Shown: positions 1 to 8,844, counted from the stretch's first letter. The stretch is DNA of 64,000 bases from an uncultured Oscillospiraceae bacterium (GCA_910589145.1 CAJUSD010000010.1:1-64000), one strand, 5' to 3'. A program made the numbers and translations. The notes: generated by a model from the sequence alone, not told the origin.

Positions 1-49
1 CTATCTTAATGAAACTTTTGAAGCAAATAGAAAGGATTTTGGACTTTAA
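1..49 (+). CDS. C-terminal end of an upstream gene (partial)
   Basis: One frame is open from the left window edge and ends with TAA at 47-49, encoding a short hydrophilic tail (ending ANRKDFGL). A perfect 6-bp hairpin with a GAGA loop follows at 81-96, as expected just behind a gene end. Only about 15 codons are visible, so the product cannot be named and the reading frame itself is an inference. Confidence 0.3.
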   Translation, partial: YLNETFEANRKDFGL

Positions 50-80
50 ATCCTGTTCCATCCTTATAAAATTATGAATC

Positions 81-96
81 CCCTTGGAGACAAGGG
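81..96. other. small perfect hairpin (possible weak terminator)
   Basis: CCCTTG-GAGA-CAAGGG forms a perfect 6-bp stem closed by a GNRA-type tetraloop, 31 nt after the TAA at 47-49. No T-run follows, so termination is only a possibility. The next 75 nt show nothing I recognise. Confidence 0.35.
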
Positions 97-173
97 TGCT
101 ACCAGCAGACAAATAGACAGGTACACAGATACACAATATAGATTTTTTGGCTGGTTAATTATTGCCATAACTT

Positions 174-211
174 CTAAACTGATAATTGCATATATGCAAT
201 TATCAGTTTAG
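174..211. repeat. 38-bp perfect palindrome upstream of a membrane-protein gene
   Basis: The arms CTAAACTGATAATTGCATA and its exact complement meet with no loop between 192 and 193. The palindrome ends 12 bp before the ribosome site of the gene starting at 235. An ATTTTTT run follows at once, so it could act as a terminator of upstream transcription, an attenuator, or a binding site for a dimeric regulator. The sequence alone does not distinguish these. Confidence 0.6.
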
Positions 212-234
212 CTAATTTTTTAGAGGTGATTAAA

Positions 235-1056
235 ATGAATGTTAGTTCTTCTGCCTTTCAAATTTTAAAATCTTATTTCCGTATACTGAATTTTACAGAG
301 ATGAAAAACTATATATATTATGATACAGAACTATATAAACCATTCCCTGTAAATATGAAATCAAAAACTTATAAAATCTGTTTTGGGTATAAAATAATGT
401 GTATTATTGCCTTGTACTTAATTCCTATACTCACCTTCTATGGTTTCTATCAGTTGAACAGGGGATTACAAGACATATTAACTAAGGGGTTCATTATTAT
501 TATCGTATTTTGTTTATCTAATTTATTACTATGGATTTGCTTAGGAGAACACAAAATACTTCTATTAAATACAGCTTTCTCTTTTGAAAATTTAAAAAAG
601 ATTGGAAAAATCGAGAACTTTATTTGTGGATTTTGTACGCTTTTATATGTTTTATTTTTTGCATTTTCTGCTACTATCCATATTATACCATTGGCTGTAG
701 ATGAGAATGTGTTGCTTGAAGTAATAGACAAATTATATTTTTGGATAGAAATCAAGAATATTTATTATCAAATAATGACTATTTTTATTTTAATCTTTTC
801 TTATTTCCTAATATATTTTTCGGATAAATATAAACTAGATAACTTCAAATATATCTCTGTTTTATATGCAATCATGTCATCATCTGCAATTTTACAATCT
901 GCATTTTCAATATTAGGAAGCACTAAATTTGAAATTAATGCAAGTTTTTTAGTATCGTTAATACCAATATCTATATATTTTATTATAAAATTAAAATATC
1001 ACATCTATATTCTAAATTTTCTGGTTTGGCTATTTAACATATCTTTGACTGTTTAA
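235..1056 (+). CDS. unknown multi-pass membrane protein
   Basis: A 273-residue protein, rich in Ile, Phe, Tyr and Leu, with about six predicted membrane-spanning stretches in two blocks and short lysine-rich loops. No catalytic motif or family signature was recognised. I chose the ATG at 235 because a GAGGTG ribosome site sits 6 nt upstream; the GTG at 226 lies inside that ribosome site. The gene is far more AT-rich than the housekeeping genes further right, and a perfect palindrome lies just upstream. Together with the unrelated membrane gene that follows, this suggests an accessory, possibly acquired, segment. Function is unknown; a transport or immunity role cannot be excluded. Confidence 0.6.
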   Translation: MNVSSSAFQILKSYFRILNFTEMKNYIYYDTELYKPFPVNMKSKTYKICFGYKIMCIIALYLIPILTFYGFYQLNRGLQDILTKGFIIIIVFCLSNLLLWICLGEHKILLLNTAFSFENLKKIGKIENFICGFCTLLYVLFFAFSATIHIIPLAVDENVLLEVIDKLYFWIEIKNIYYQIMTIFILIFSYFLIYFSDKYKLDNFKYISVLYAIMSSSAILQSAFSILGSTKFEINASFLVSLIPISIYFIIKLKYHIYILNFLVWLFNISLTV

Positions 1057-1171
1057 AATTAATGAAGGAAAAACCGTGACAAGAACACCGACTATTTGGA
1101 TTGAGTGTGACAATCTAGGTCAGGTATCCACAGGAACAAAATAAAACCAAACCATATTGGGAGGGAGAAAA

Positions 1172-1780
1172 ATGATACTTTATTTAATATCCATCATTGC
1201 TGGTTTTTGGGTGTTTTTTTCAGGACCTTTTGTTTTGGAATATGGACATTATTATAGTATATTCTTTCTCCTGTTTCCTTTTTTCTCCCCCCTGCTCTAT
1301 CGAATTAGAATTAGGCTGAGAAGCTGTCATAAAACATTTGTCATACAAATTTGTGTTGCTCCAGAGAAAGATGTGAGATTGGGTGATTCTTTTCAAAAAT
1401 ATTTTGCTGTCTGCCTGGATGTTTCTCTTATAGCTGCCCTTGAGATATATCTGCAATTTAGGTTTTCTATAGCGATGTATTATTTTTTAAGTATTTTGCT
1501 CTTTGGATTCCCATTACTGCACTTTATATTACAAAGACAAAAGGTTTCCTATGTATCCAATGTTGTTTATGGAGGGTTAATGTCATTGATTTGGTCAATG
1601 TGGTATACATCAAGACGCTGGGTCGATGGCATTGAATATCTTCAAGAGGCTATACTGAGAGACAGCTTTAAGTGGATTATTGTAATAGGAACAGCATTGG
1701 TTCTCTGGAGTTTGTACTTTTTCATACGCCAAAAGTTCAGAGGAAAATCTGCATCTGCTTCAACAATACAAAAGATGTAA
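1172..1780 (+). CDS. unknown membrane protein
   Basis: A 202-residue protein with hydrophobic segments near residues 1-21, 24-43, 75-95, 96-118 and 168-188, a basic loop after the second helix and a basic C-terminal tail, so it is probably an integral membrane protein. The ATG at 1172 follows a GGGAGGG ribosome site; the in-frame TTG at 1157 has none. No family was recognised. It is separated from the preceding membrane gene by 115 nt and followed by a perfect 20-bp stem-loop, so it probably forms its own short transcript or a two-gene unit with its neighbour. Confidence 0.6.
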   Translation: MILYLISIIAGFWVFFSGPFVLEYGHYYSIFFLLFPFFSPLLYRIRIRLRSCHKTFVIQICVAPEKDVRLGDSFQKYFAVCLDVSLIAALEIYLQFRFSIAMYYFLSILLFGFPLLHFILQRQKVSYVSNVVYGGLMSLIWSMWYTSRRWVDGIEYLQEAILRDSFKWIIVIGTALVLWSLYFFIRQKFRGKSASASTIQKM

Positions 1781-1792
1781 CAGAATAATAGC

Positions 1793-1842
1793 ATAAAGTA
1801 AATAGTCCATAACCTCCCAGGCTTATGGACTATTTACTTTAT
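1793..1842. terminator. long perfect stem-loop (bidirectional terminator candidate)
   Basis: Two 20-nt arms at 1793-1812 and 1823-1842 are exact reverse complements around a 10-nt loop. The hairpin starts 13 nt after the stop of the gene ending at 1780. The arms are AT-rich and symmetrical, so it could stop transcription in either direction. The stretch 1843-1996 shows no further structure or gene. Confidence 0.6.
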
Positions 1843-1996
1843 ATCTTTTGTTCCCGCAGAGAGAGGATTATTTTCCTATCCCAAAAATAATTTATATAAT
1901 AGATAACAAAAGGCAGATAGACGAGGGCACTTATCTTCCAGAGGATTCCACCTATTTTTTAATAATATTTCTATAACCTATTTCCGTTAAATAATG

Positions 1997-2040
1997 AAAC
2001 ATCTGTGAAAAAGGAGCGTCCTTCTTTTTCACAGATGTTT
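1997..2040 (-). terminator. terminator downstream of recG
   Basis: A perfect 17-bp stem (AAACATCTGTGAAAAAG and its complement) with a 10-nt loop lies 14 nt beyond the recG stop. T-runs on both sides allow termination on either strand. Confidence 0.75.
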
Positions 2041-2053
2041 TTTCAAATATATG

Positions 2054-4099
2054 TTAGTTAATTTGTTCCCCGACGTTTTTCACAATCCGCTGAACCTGTT
2101 CTTTTAATTTTAAATGCCGGAACAAATCAGGGTCAGCCTGCAAAATATCCTTTGCGGCCTGTTGAGCGCTTTCCAGCAAACCCACATCTTTAGCCATATC
2201 TGCAATAGCAAGCTGAGGCAGCCCGTGCTGGCGGAATCCTAAAAAATCCCCTGGGCCTCTTAATTTTAAATCAAACTCGGCGATTTCAAAGCCGTTGTTG
2301 GTTTTGCACATCATACCCAAGCGCTGCCTGCTTTCCGAATTTTTTGCGTCAGAAAGGAGGATACAATAAGATTGCTGGGAACCTCTGCCGACCCGCCCTC
2401 TAAGCTGGTGAAGCTGGCTTAACCCGAACCGTTCCGCATTTTCTATGGCCATAATAACGGCATTGGGGACATCTACACCAACCTCAATGACAGTTGTTGA
2501 CACCAGAAGCTGTAAACTTCCGTTCTTGAAATCCTCCATAACAGTGTCTTTATCAGACTGTTTCATTTTGCCGTGGAGCAGCCCGACATGATACCCGGAA
2601 AATGGGCCGTCAGCAAGTTCTTTTGCATACTGGGCAGCAGGCTTTAAACCCATATCGACCTCGCCCTGTTCAATGAGCGGACAGACCATATATGCTTGAA
2701 GCCCCATATCAAGGTGTTTGCGAATAAAAGAATATGCCCGTTCCCGTTTATCAGAACCAATCCGATAGGTAAGAATTGGCTGTCTGCCAGGGGGGAGCTC
2801 GTCAATGACGGACAAATCCAGATCGCCGTAAACCATTAAAGCTAAAGTTCTTGGAATCGGGGTAGCCGACATGACCAGCACATGGGGATGGTTTCCTTTT
2901 TGTGCAAGGGAAACCCTCTGGGCAACTCCAAAGCGGTGCTGTTCATCTGTTACAACCAGGGCAAGGTTTAAAAAGTCCACTCCGTCGGAAAGGATCGCGT
3001 GAGTACCTACCAGCAAATCAATTTCGCCGTTGGCAAGACGGTTTTTAATACTGCGTTTAACAGCGGCAGGCATGGAAGATGTTAAGGCTTCCACTCTCAT
3101 TCCAAAGGGTGCCAAAAACTTCCGCAAAGTTTCCAAATGCTGCATAGCGAGGATTTCTGTAGGGGCCATCATAGCGGATTGAAAGCCGTTTTTCCAAGCA
3201 AACCAGCAGCAGGCAGCGGCAACTAAAGTTTTCCCGGAACCAACGTCTCCCTGCACCAAGCGGTTCATAGGGACTTCCCGACACATATCCCGGCAGCTTT
3301 GAACAACTGCTTTTTCCTGAGCACCTGTAGGGCGGAAGGGGAGGGAAGCATAAAAAGGATCAAAAGGCTCCTCTTTCATTTGATATCCGGTTTCTATAGA
3401 ACGTTTTCCACGTATGCTTGACAGCGCCAGTGCCAGAACAAGGAATTCATCAAAGATGAGCCGCTTTTTGGCAATCTCCGCTGAAGCGATATCCTTTGGG
3501 CGGTGAATCTGACAAAGCGCAAATTCCAATTCACAAAGCTGATATTTCAGCCTGATTTCAGATGGGAGAAAATCCGTTCGCTCCCCAGTGGTCAATTCTA
3601 AAGCCTGTACCATATTGGCTGCAACGATTCGGGAAGTTAATCCTGCCGTCAGGGGATAGACTGGAGACAACATCCCACGTTCTGCTTCCGCGAGGGTAAA
3701 GATTTGGGGAGTGTGCATTTCCCGACGGAACCCGCTTCCGCCAATTCTTCCATAAAAAAAATATTCCTGTCCTATGGAAAGGGCTTCAACGGCGTACTTG
3801 GTATTATAAAATACCAATGTGATTTCTGCGGTATCATCTGCGGCGGTTACTTTGAAAACAGAAAGCCCCTTTCGGATACGCTGCTCTCCAGATTTCGTCA
3901 TAACCATAGCGCGGACAGAACAGATTTGATCGTTTTCAACAGATGCAATTTCCGTATTCCCACCAAAGTTTACATAAGAACGGGGGAAATGCCACAAAAG
4001 CTGGCGGACTGTTTCAATTCCCAGCTTATGATAAAGTTCTGCCCGGCGCGGCCCTACCCCTTTTAAATATTGTATTGGAGTTTCAAAACCGCTTGGCAT
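2054..4099 (-). CDS. recG: ATP-dependent DNA helicase RecG
   Basis: RecG remodels stalled replication forks and branch-migrates Holliday junctions. The 681-residue product has the family layout: an N-terminal wedge/OB region (about 20-160), a Walker A GSGKT near residue 285, the DEQHRFG Walker B box typical of RecG, the SATPIPRT motif, then the C-terminal helicase domain with GRVGRG. I chose the start at 4099 because a strong AAGGGGGG site lies 5 nt upstream; two in-frame ATGs further up (4150, 4120) have no good site, and the first lies in a hairpin. Length then fits the usual ~680 residues. It follows the CpXC gene on the same strand, probably co-transcribed. Confidence 0.97.
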   Translation of the reverse strand: MPSGFETPIQYLKGVGPRRAELYHKLGIETVRQLLWHFPRSYVNFGGNTEIASVENDQICSVRAMVMTKSGEQRIRKGLSVFKVTAADDTAEITLVFYNTKYAVEALSIGQEYFFYGRIGGSGFRREMHTPQIFTLAEAERGMLSPVYPLTAGLTSRIVAANMVQALELTTGERTDFLPSEIRLKYQLCELEFALCQIHRPKDIASAEIAKKRLIFDEFLVLALALSSIRGKRSIETGYQMKEEPFDPFYASLPFRPTGAQEKAVVQSCRDMCREVPMNRLVQGDVGSGKTLVAAACCWFAWKNGFQSAMMAPTEILAMQHLETLRKFLAPFGMRVEALTSSMPAAVKRSIKNRLANGEIDLLVGTHAILSDGVDFLNLALVVTDEQHRFGVAQRVSLAQKGNHPHVLVMSATPIPRTLALMVYGDLDLSVIDELPPGRQPILTYRIGSDKRERAYSFIRKHLDMGLQAYMVCPLIEQGEVDMGLKPAAQYAKELADGPFSGYHVGLLHGKMKQSDKDTVMEDFKNGSLQLLVSTTVIEVGVDVPNAVIMAIENAERFGLSQLHQLRGRVGRGSQQSYCILLSDAKNSESRQRLGMMCKTNNGFEIAEFDLKLRGPGDFLGFRQHGLPQLAIADMAKDVGLLESAQQAAKDILQADPDLFRHLKLKEQVQRIVKNVGEQIN

Positions 4100-4120
4100 A
4101 CCAGCCCCCCTTCCATACAT

Positions 4121-4151
4121 AATGCCGCCATAGTTTTCCCATAGCGGCATT
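4121..4151. other. hairpin between the CpXC gene and recG
   Basis: Arms 4121-4133 and 4139-4151 pair over 13 bp with two G-U pairs and a 5-nt loop. The hairpin covers the most upstream possible recG ATG (4150), supporting the downstream start at 4099. On the minus strand it is not followed by T residues, so it is more likely an mRNA-processing or translation element than a terminator. Confidence 0.4.
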
Positions 4152-4161
4152 TATTTTTCTT

Positions 4162-4845
4162 TTATCCTTCTGCTGCCTTTTTTTGAGCGCTCAAAACATT
4201 GACAGCCCCTTTAGCCCACTGGAAATCTATAGTTTGGAATTTATCCTTTCCGTCCTCAATCCCTTTTGCTAAAGGAGGGGTGTTGGCGATATCCTTCTTG
4301 ATCTGTTCATAGGTTGACATTCCTGCCCGGATTACCTGCGCAGGGGCATTCCGATAAAATACGGAAAATAACATATTATCTTCCTGCATCATCTGGCGGA
4401 ACAATAAAAGATCCGGGAGCGGGCCTGTTTTTCCGCCCTCTGTCTGCCGGTAGATTGCTTGTACAATAGACAGCTTTTGAATTTCTATGGCGTGGTCATC
4501 CAATCCGTTTTCTAAGATTGCAGCCTTTTCCAACAGTTCGTTAAAAGTACGGGCGTTGCGGAACTGATACCCCTCCAGATCCATGGACTGGTAAAGTTTT
4601 GGATCACATTGCTCTGGATTGCCAAACCATATCATAAAATAATGCAGCATATCAATGTATAAGAATGGATACATGATCCGCGTTGTTTTACCACAATGGG
4701 GACACTGCCAATCAAAAAATGTTCCATTTTTGATTTTTTCTTTTAATGCAGAATTTAAACTTACATTGATACTGTCCCATACCTGAAAATCTGCCTTTTC
4801 CTTGCATTGGGGACAGTCAATTTGCTTTATAAGTTGTTTCGCCAT
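4162..4845 (-). CDS. CpXC domain zinc-ribbon protein
   Basis: The 227-residue product begins with the CpXC family layout: CPQC near residue 11, then a 30-residue spacer with conserved SINVS, and CPHCGK near residue 48, giving four cysteines of a probable zinc ribbon. The rest is alpha-helical with no catalytic motif that I recognise. The family is widespread in Clostridia and has no established function. The start has an AGGAGG site 9 nt upstream, and a plausible promoter lies at 4893-4922. recG follows on the same strand after 62 nt (stop to start codon), which suggests one transcript but not a shared function. Confidence 0.8.
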   Translation of the reverse strand: MAKQLIKQIDCPQCKEKADFQVWDSINVSLNSALKEKIKNGTFFDWQCPHCGKTTRIMYPFLYIDMLHYFMIWFGNPEQCDPKLYQSMDLEGYQFRNARTFNELLEKAAILENGLDDHAIEIQKLSIVQAIYRQTEGGKTGPLPDLLLFRQMMQEDNMLFSVFYRNAPAQVIRAGMSTYEQIKKDIANTPPLAKGIEDGKDKFQTIDFQWAKGAVNVLSAQKKAAEG

Positions 4846-4892
4846 TTTTAGGGACCTCCTCAGTTAGCATTCAGTTAGCATATTATAAAAAT

Positions 4893-4922
4893 AGTATAAC
4901 ATATCTTTCTGCTGTTTCACAA
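4893..4922 (-). promoter_or_regulatory. sigma-A-type promoter of the CpXC-recG unit
   Basis: On the minus strand, TTGTGA is followed after 18 nt by TATACT. An 11-bp direct repeat (CAGTTAGCATT-like, twice, 4861-4880) lies between promoter and start codon. Confidence 0.45.
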
Positions 4923-5029
4923 GGCATATATTGTATTTTTTCAAAAATAGTTACAATTTAGACAGGGAAAATAGGAGGGAAAAGCTGATCTGTGGGAATA
5001 TAGATAAGATAAGCACAGCTAAAGACAGG

Positions 5030-5125
5030 TCAAAAGGTTTGACGAGTCCAGAACCCCTGTCCTCTGGACTATGCAGTTCTTTTGCGAATACAGCCTTTCA
5101 GAAAAGCAGCCAAAGATTTTAATCG
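5030..5125. repeat. dispersed intergenic repeat, GC-rich family, copy 1
   Basis: The left end AAAAGGTTTGACGAG and the right end AGCAGCCAAAGATTTTAAT are imperfect inverted repeats of each other. The right end resembles 17285-17308 and 61177-61199; the left end resembles 10137-10153. It has no coding potential and looks like a short non-autonomous repeat that has diverged. It sits just upstream of the yceD promoter. Confidence 0.45.
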
Positions 5126-5160
5126 TATCAGCTTTTTCTGCAAAATTTACAGAAATCCCC

Positions 5161-5189
5161 TTGACAAGCCTTATTTTAAAGGTTACAAT
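5161..5189 (+). promoter_or_regulatory. sigma-A promoter of yceD-rpmF
   Basis: TTGACA (5161-5166), 17-nt spacer, TACAAT (5184-5189). The predicted leader of about 110 nt contains a CTGAACG/CGTTCAG stem and a small ACCGG/CCGGT hairpin before the start codon, which could influence translation. Confidence 0.8.
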
Positions 5190-5306
5190 ATTCTCCGTGG
5201 TATATTGCGCGCTGAACGGTTTTCTTCTTAAAGAAACGCTGTGGCGTTCAGTCAGACGCAATGAAACCGGCAATAAACCGGTAAATGTTTATTAAGGTGG
5301 CGCTTT

Positions 5307-5822
5307 ATGCAAGTGAATTTGAAACAACTTTTCCTGGAGGAAGGTAAAACCGTCACAATTGATGGGATTTTGCCCAACACAGAGGAAGGGTTGTGGCCGG
5401 GGCATCCAATCAGTTCTCCGGTATTGATTTCGGGCAAAGCAGCAAATGAAGCAGGAATTGTCGAATATGATTATACTGCCCGTTTTGAATTTCATTCCCA
5501 GTGTGCCCGATGCTGTACAGAGGTAAAGCGGCAGATGGCCTATCGCTTCCATCATATATTGGTGGAGGAACTCAGCAATCAGGGTAATGAAGAAGCTTAT
5601 ATTATCCTGAATGATGGGATTCTTGATGTAGGTGGGCTTGCAGCGGAAGATATCAGCCTTGAGCTACCAACCAAGGTATTATGTCAAGACGATTGCAAAG
5701 GCCTGTGTCCAAAGTGCGGTAAAAACTGGAACGAAGGAAGCTGTAATTGTGAAGTGAAGGAAGTGGATCCTCGTTTTGCAAAGTTAAAGCAGCTTTTAGA
5801 GGAAAAAACACCGAAAAAGTGA
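5307..5822 (+). CDS. yceD: YceD / DUF177 family protein
   Basis: A 171-residue DUF177 protein. This family is almost always encoded directly before ribosomal protein L32, as here (24 nt between stop and start codons), and is linked to 23S rRNA accumulation. Visible features are a central CARC motif near residue 70 and a C-terminal zinc-knuckle-like cluster with the pattern CQDDCKGLCPKCG ending in CNC, typical of the clostridial version. The start has an AAGGTGG site. It is driven by the strong promoter at 5161-5189. The family assignment is firm; the molecular mechanism is not established. Confidence 0.9.
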   Translation: MQVNLKQLFLEEGKTVTIDGILPNTEEGLWPGHPISSPVLISGKAANEAGIVEYDYTARFEFHSQCARCCTEVKRQMAYRFHHILVEELSNQGNEEAYIILNDGILDVGGLAAEDISLELPTKVLCQDDCKGLCPKCGKNWNEGSCNCEVKEVDPRFAKLKQLLEEKTPKK

Positions 5823-5846
5823 TAAATATGGCAGGAGGTGCTTGTC

Positions 5847-6029
5847 ATGGCAGTCCCGAAGAGGAAAACGTCCAAAGCGCGCCGCGATAAAAGGCGTTCT
5901 AATGTGTGGAAATTGCAGACCCCGAATTTTTCCAGATGCCCTCAGTGCGGTGAATTAAAGGTTCCCCATCGTGTATGCGGCAACTGTGGTTATTATAAGG
6001 GTGTAGAGGTAATCAAGGTAGAGGCATAA
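5847..6029 (+). CDS. rpmF: 50S ribosomal protein L32 (zinc-binding form)
   Basis: A 60-residue L32 beginning MAVPKRKTSKARRDKRR, with the zinc-ribbon cysteines CPQC (near 31) and CGNC (near 46). It is therefore the C+ paralogue, which needs zinc. The ATG at 5847 follows AGGAGG by 7 nt; the in-frame GTG at 5838 overlaps that site. It is co-transcribed with yceD and followed by a strong terminator. Confidence 0.97.
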   Translation: MAVPKRKTSKARRDKRRSNVWKLQTPNFSRCPQCGELKVPHRVCGNCGYYKGVEVIKVEA

Positions 6030-6067
6030 ACTCCCCTGATAAATCCACCCCAAAAGGTCAGCCTGTG

Positions 6068-6105
6068 AAAAGGAGGAGGAAAAACGTTTCCCCCTCCTTT
6101 TGTTT
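6068..6105 (+). terminator. terminator after rpmF
   Basis: AAAAGGAGG-A-GGAAA pairs with TTTCC-C-CCTCCTTTT (one A-C mismatch) around AACG, followed by GTTTT. Confidence 0.85.
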
Positions 6106-6155
6106 TGGGAATATGGGAAAATTCCAGCATATACAGGGAAGAATAGGGAAGGGGG

Positions 6156-7490
6156 ATGGAATGGTTGGCAGTTATCATCAGCGGGGTTGAGAAAAACTCT
6201 CCGGCAGACAGGGCAGGGATGTCGGTAGGAGATACTCTTTTGTGTATTAACGGCAGCAAAATAAACGATGTGCTTGACTATCGGTTTTATATGGTGGATA
6301 CCTGTCTTTCACTGGAAGTTCTCACAAAGGAAAAAACAGAGAAAATCTTCCGCATTTATAAAGAGGAGTATCAAGAGCTTGGATTGACCTTTGACACTTA
6401 TCTGATGGATAAACAGCATAGCTGTAAAAACCATTGTATATTTTGCTTTATTGACCAAATGCCAAAAGGTATGCGCCCATCGCTTTATTTTAAAGATGAC
6501 GATTCCCGTATGTCTTTTTTGTTCGGTAATTATGTCACTTTGACAAACCTGGAAGATGAGGACATTGCACGGATTATTAAGATGCACATTAGCCCGATTC
6601 ATATTTCAGTTCATACGACCAATCCAGATTTACGGGTGAAAATGATGGCTAACCCCAGAGCGGCGGAAAGCCTTAAATATTTGCGTATACTGGCTGACGG
6701 GGGAATTAAAATTAATGTTCAATTAGTGCTTTGCCCTGATATTAATGATGGAAAAGAGCTTTTTAGAACATTGACAGACCTGCAGACCCTTATGCCGTCA
6801 TTGGAATCGGTTTCCTGCGTCCCTGTGGGTGTCACCAAGTACCGGGAAGGCTTGTACCCTCTGCGTTCCTATACCCCAAAGGAAGCAGGAGCGGTAATTG
6901 ACATGATTCACAGCTTTTCAGACCAGTTTAAAAAAGAATATGGAAGCCGGATTGTTTATCCAGCGGACGAATTTTTTCTGAAAGCAGGACGGGAATTTCC
7001 AGGGGTAGAGTATTACGAGGATTTTTCCCAGTTGGAAAGCGGCGTGGGAATGATGACATTACTTGAAGATGAGTTTTCCATGGCGCTGGAAGATTTGGAA
7101 CAGGAATCCGCAACCGCTGCCGCTGCTTCCCGACAAGTTTCTATGGCGACAGGAAAAGCAGCATTTCCATTAATAGAAAAGTTGGCGCGAAAGCTAGAGG
7201 AGAAACTTCCCTGGCTCCAAATTCGGGTTTATATGATTGAGAACCACTTTTTTGGAGAGGAAATCACCGTTTGCGGATTGGTAACAGGGAAGGATTTGAC
7301 GCAGCAGCTAGCTGGACAGGTGTTAGGGGAGGAGCTTTTGATTCCTGCCGTTATGCTTCGGCATGAACAGGATTGTTTTTTGGATGATATGACAGTTGAG
7401 GGAGCTGAAAATTTGTTAGGAGTTCCAATATCCCCTGTGCCAAACGATGGTTTTCGTCTGGTAAAGGCAATGATGGGCATTAGCGTTTGA
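6156..7490 (+). CDS. DUF512 protein: PDZ plus radical SAM-like domain
   Basis: The 444-residue product has an N-terminal PDZ-like segment (about 8-60, with NSPADRAGM and GDTLLCING), a radical SAM-like CX3CX2C cluster (Cys90, 94, 97 in CKNHCIFC) followed by FIDQMPKGMR, and a C-terminal DUF512 domain. This layout is conserved in anaerobic Bacillota, usually next to der as here (the next gene starts 20 nt after the stop). The reaction is unknown; a link to ribosome or GTPase maturation is inferred only from the neighbourhood. The start ATG has an AGGGAAGGGGG site almost touching it, and no better in-frame start exists. Confidence 0.88.
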   Translation: MEWLAVIISGVEKNSPADRAGMSVGDTLLCINGSKINDVLDYRFYMVDTCLSLEVLTKEKTEKIFRIYKEEYQELGLTFDTYLMDKQHSCKNHCIFCFIDQMPKGMRPSLYFKDDDSRMSFLFGNYVTLTNLEDEDIARIIKMHISPIHISVHTTNPDLRVKMMANPRAAESLKYLRILADGGIKINVQLVLCPDINDGKELFRTLTDLQTLMPSLESVSCVPVGVTKYREGLYPLRSYTPKEAGAVIDMIHSFSDQFKKEYGSRIVYPADEFFLKAGREFPGVEYYEDFSQLESGVGMMTLLEDEFSMALEDLEQESATAAAASRQVSMATGKAAFPLIEKLARKLEEKLPWLQIRVYMIENHFFGEEITVCGLVTGKDLTQQLAGQVLGEELLIPAVMLRHEQDCFLDDMTVEGAENLLGVPISPVPNDGFRLVKAMMGISV

Positions 7491-7509
7491 TAAAAGGGAA
7501 GTGAAACAG

Positions 7510-8844
7510 ATGAGTAAACCGATTATAGCAGTAGTAGGAAGGCCCAATGTAGGAAAATCAACTTTGTTTAATAAACTTGTGGGACAGCGGCTGTCTATTG
7601 TAGAGGATACTCCCGGCGTTACCAGAGACAGAATTTATGCAGAAGTTGAATGGGCAGGCCATTCGGTTATGATGGTGGATACTGGCGGCATTGAACCCAA
7701 AACGAAAGATGTAATTTTATCCCAAATGCGCCGCCAGGCACAAGTTGCCATAGATACTGCGGACGTAATTATCTTGGTGGCGGACATTAAAACCGGGGTG
7801 ACAGCCACAGATCATGATGTAGCCAATATGCTGATAAAAAGCGGAAAACCCATTGTATTATGTGTCAATAAATGCGACAGTTTGGGTGAAATCCCCCCGG
7901 ACTTTTATGAGTTTTATAATTTGGGTTTGGGAGAGCCGGTTGCGGTTTCCTCTGTTCATGGACATGGGACAGGAGACCTTTTAGATGCTGCTTTTTCCTT
8001 CCTTGACTTTGATAAGGTGGATGACGGGGAAAGCGATGCAGTCAAAGTTGCAGTAATCGGAAAGCCTAATGTTGGAAAGTCTTCGCTGGTCAACCGGGTT
8101 TGCGGGGAGGAAAGAGCGATTGTCTCTGATATTGCAGGCACAACCCGCGATGCTACTGACGCCGCTGTAGAAAACCAATTTGGAAAGTTCCTGTTTATTG
8201 ATACAGCAGGAATTCGTAGGAAGTCAAAAGTAGAGGAAGCGATTGAACGATACAGTGTGCTTCGTTCTTATATGGCAGTAGACCGGGCAGAGGTGTGCAT
8301 CCTCCTTATTGACGCTCTGGAAGGTGTAACAGAACAGGATACGAAAATCGCCGGATATGCCCATGAACAGGGTAAGGGCTGTATTATTGCTGTCAACAAA
8401 TGGGACGCTTTAGAGAAAGATGATAAAACGATGGATGAATTCCGGGAAAAGCTCCAGCAGGATTTCAGTTTTATGTCCTATGTACCGTTTGTTTTTATTT
8501 CTGCCAAGACAGGCCAGAGGATTGATAAGTTGTTTGAATGGATCCTCTATGTCAATGAACAGAACGCTATCCGTATCCCTACCGGGCGGTTAAATGATGT
8601 GCTTGCATATGCAACTGCAAAAGTTCAGCCTCCATCTGACAAGGGGAAGCGTTTGCGCATTTTCTATATGACCCAGGCTTCCACACGTCCGCCAACATTT
8701 GTTACTTTTGTAAACAACAAGGAACTTTTCCATTTTACCTATCAAAGATACCTTGAAAACCAAATCAGGGAAAATTTCAGCCTGGATGGTACCCCGATCC
8801 GTATGATTATCCGTGAAAGGGGACAGGGAAAAGGCAAAGATTAG
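7510..8844 (+). CDS. der: ribosome-associated GTPase Der (EngA)
   Basis: Der is the double-GTPase assembly factor of the 50S subunit. The 444-residue protein has two tandem G domains: GRPNVGKST at about 9-17, DTPGVTRD and DTGG, then a second GKPNVGKSS near 183 with DTAGIRRKSK and NKWD. A KH-like domain makes up the last 90 residues. I take the ATG at 7510 as start; the GTG at 7501 sits too close to the AAAGGGAA site. It is likely co-transcribed with the DUF512 gene. Identification is certain from motif order and length. Confidence 0.98.
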   Translation: MSKPIIAVVGRPNVGKSTLFNKLVGQRLSIVEDTPGVTRDRIYAEVEWAGHSVMMVDTGGIEPKTKDVILSQMRRQAQVAIDTADVIILVADIKTGVTATDHDVANMLIKSGKPIVLCVNKCDSLGEIPPDFYEFYNLGLGEPVAVSSVHGHGTGDLLDAAFSFLDFDKVDDGESDAVKVAVIGKPNVGKSSLVNRVCGEERAIVSDIAGTTRDATDAAVENQFGKFLFIDTAGIRRKSKVEEAIERYSVLRSYMAVDRAEVCILLIDALEGVTEQDTKIAGYAHEQGKGCIIAVNKWDALEKDDKTMDEFREKLQQDFSFMSYVPFVFISAKTGQRIDKLFEWILYVNEQNAIRIPTGRLNDVLAYATAKVQPPSDKGKRLRIFYMTQASTRPPTFVTFVNNKELFHFTYQRYLENQIRENFSLDGTPIRMIIRERGQGKGKD

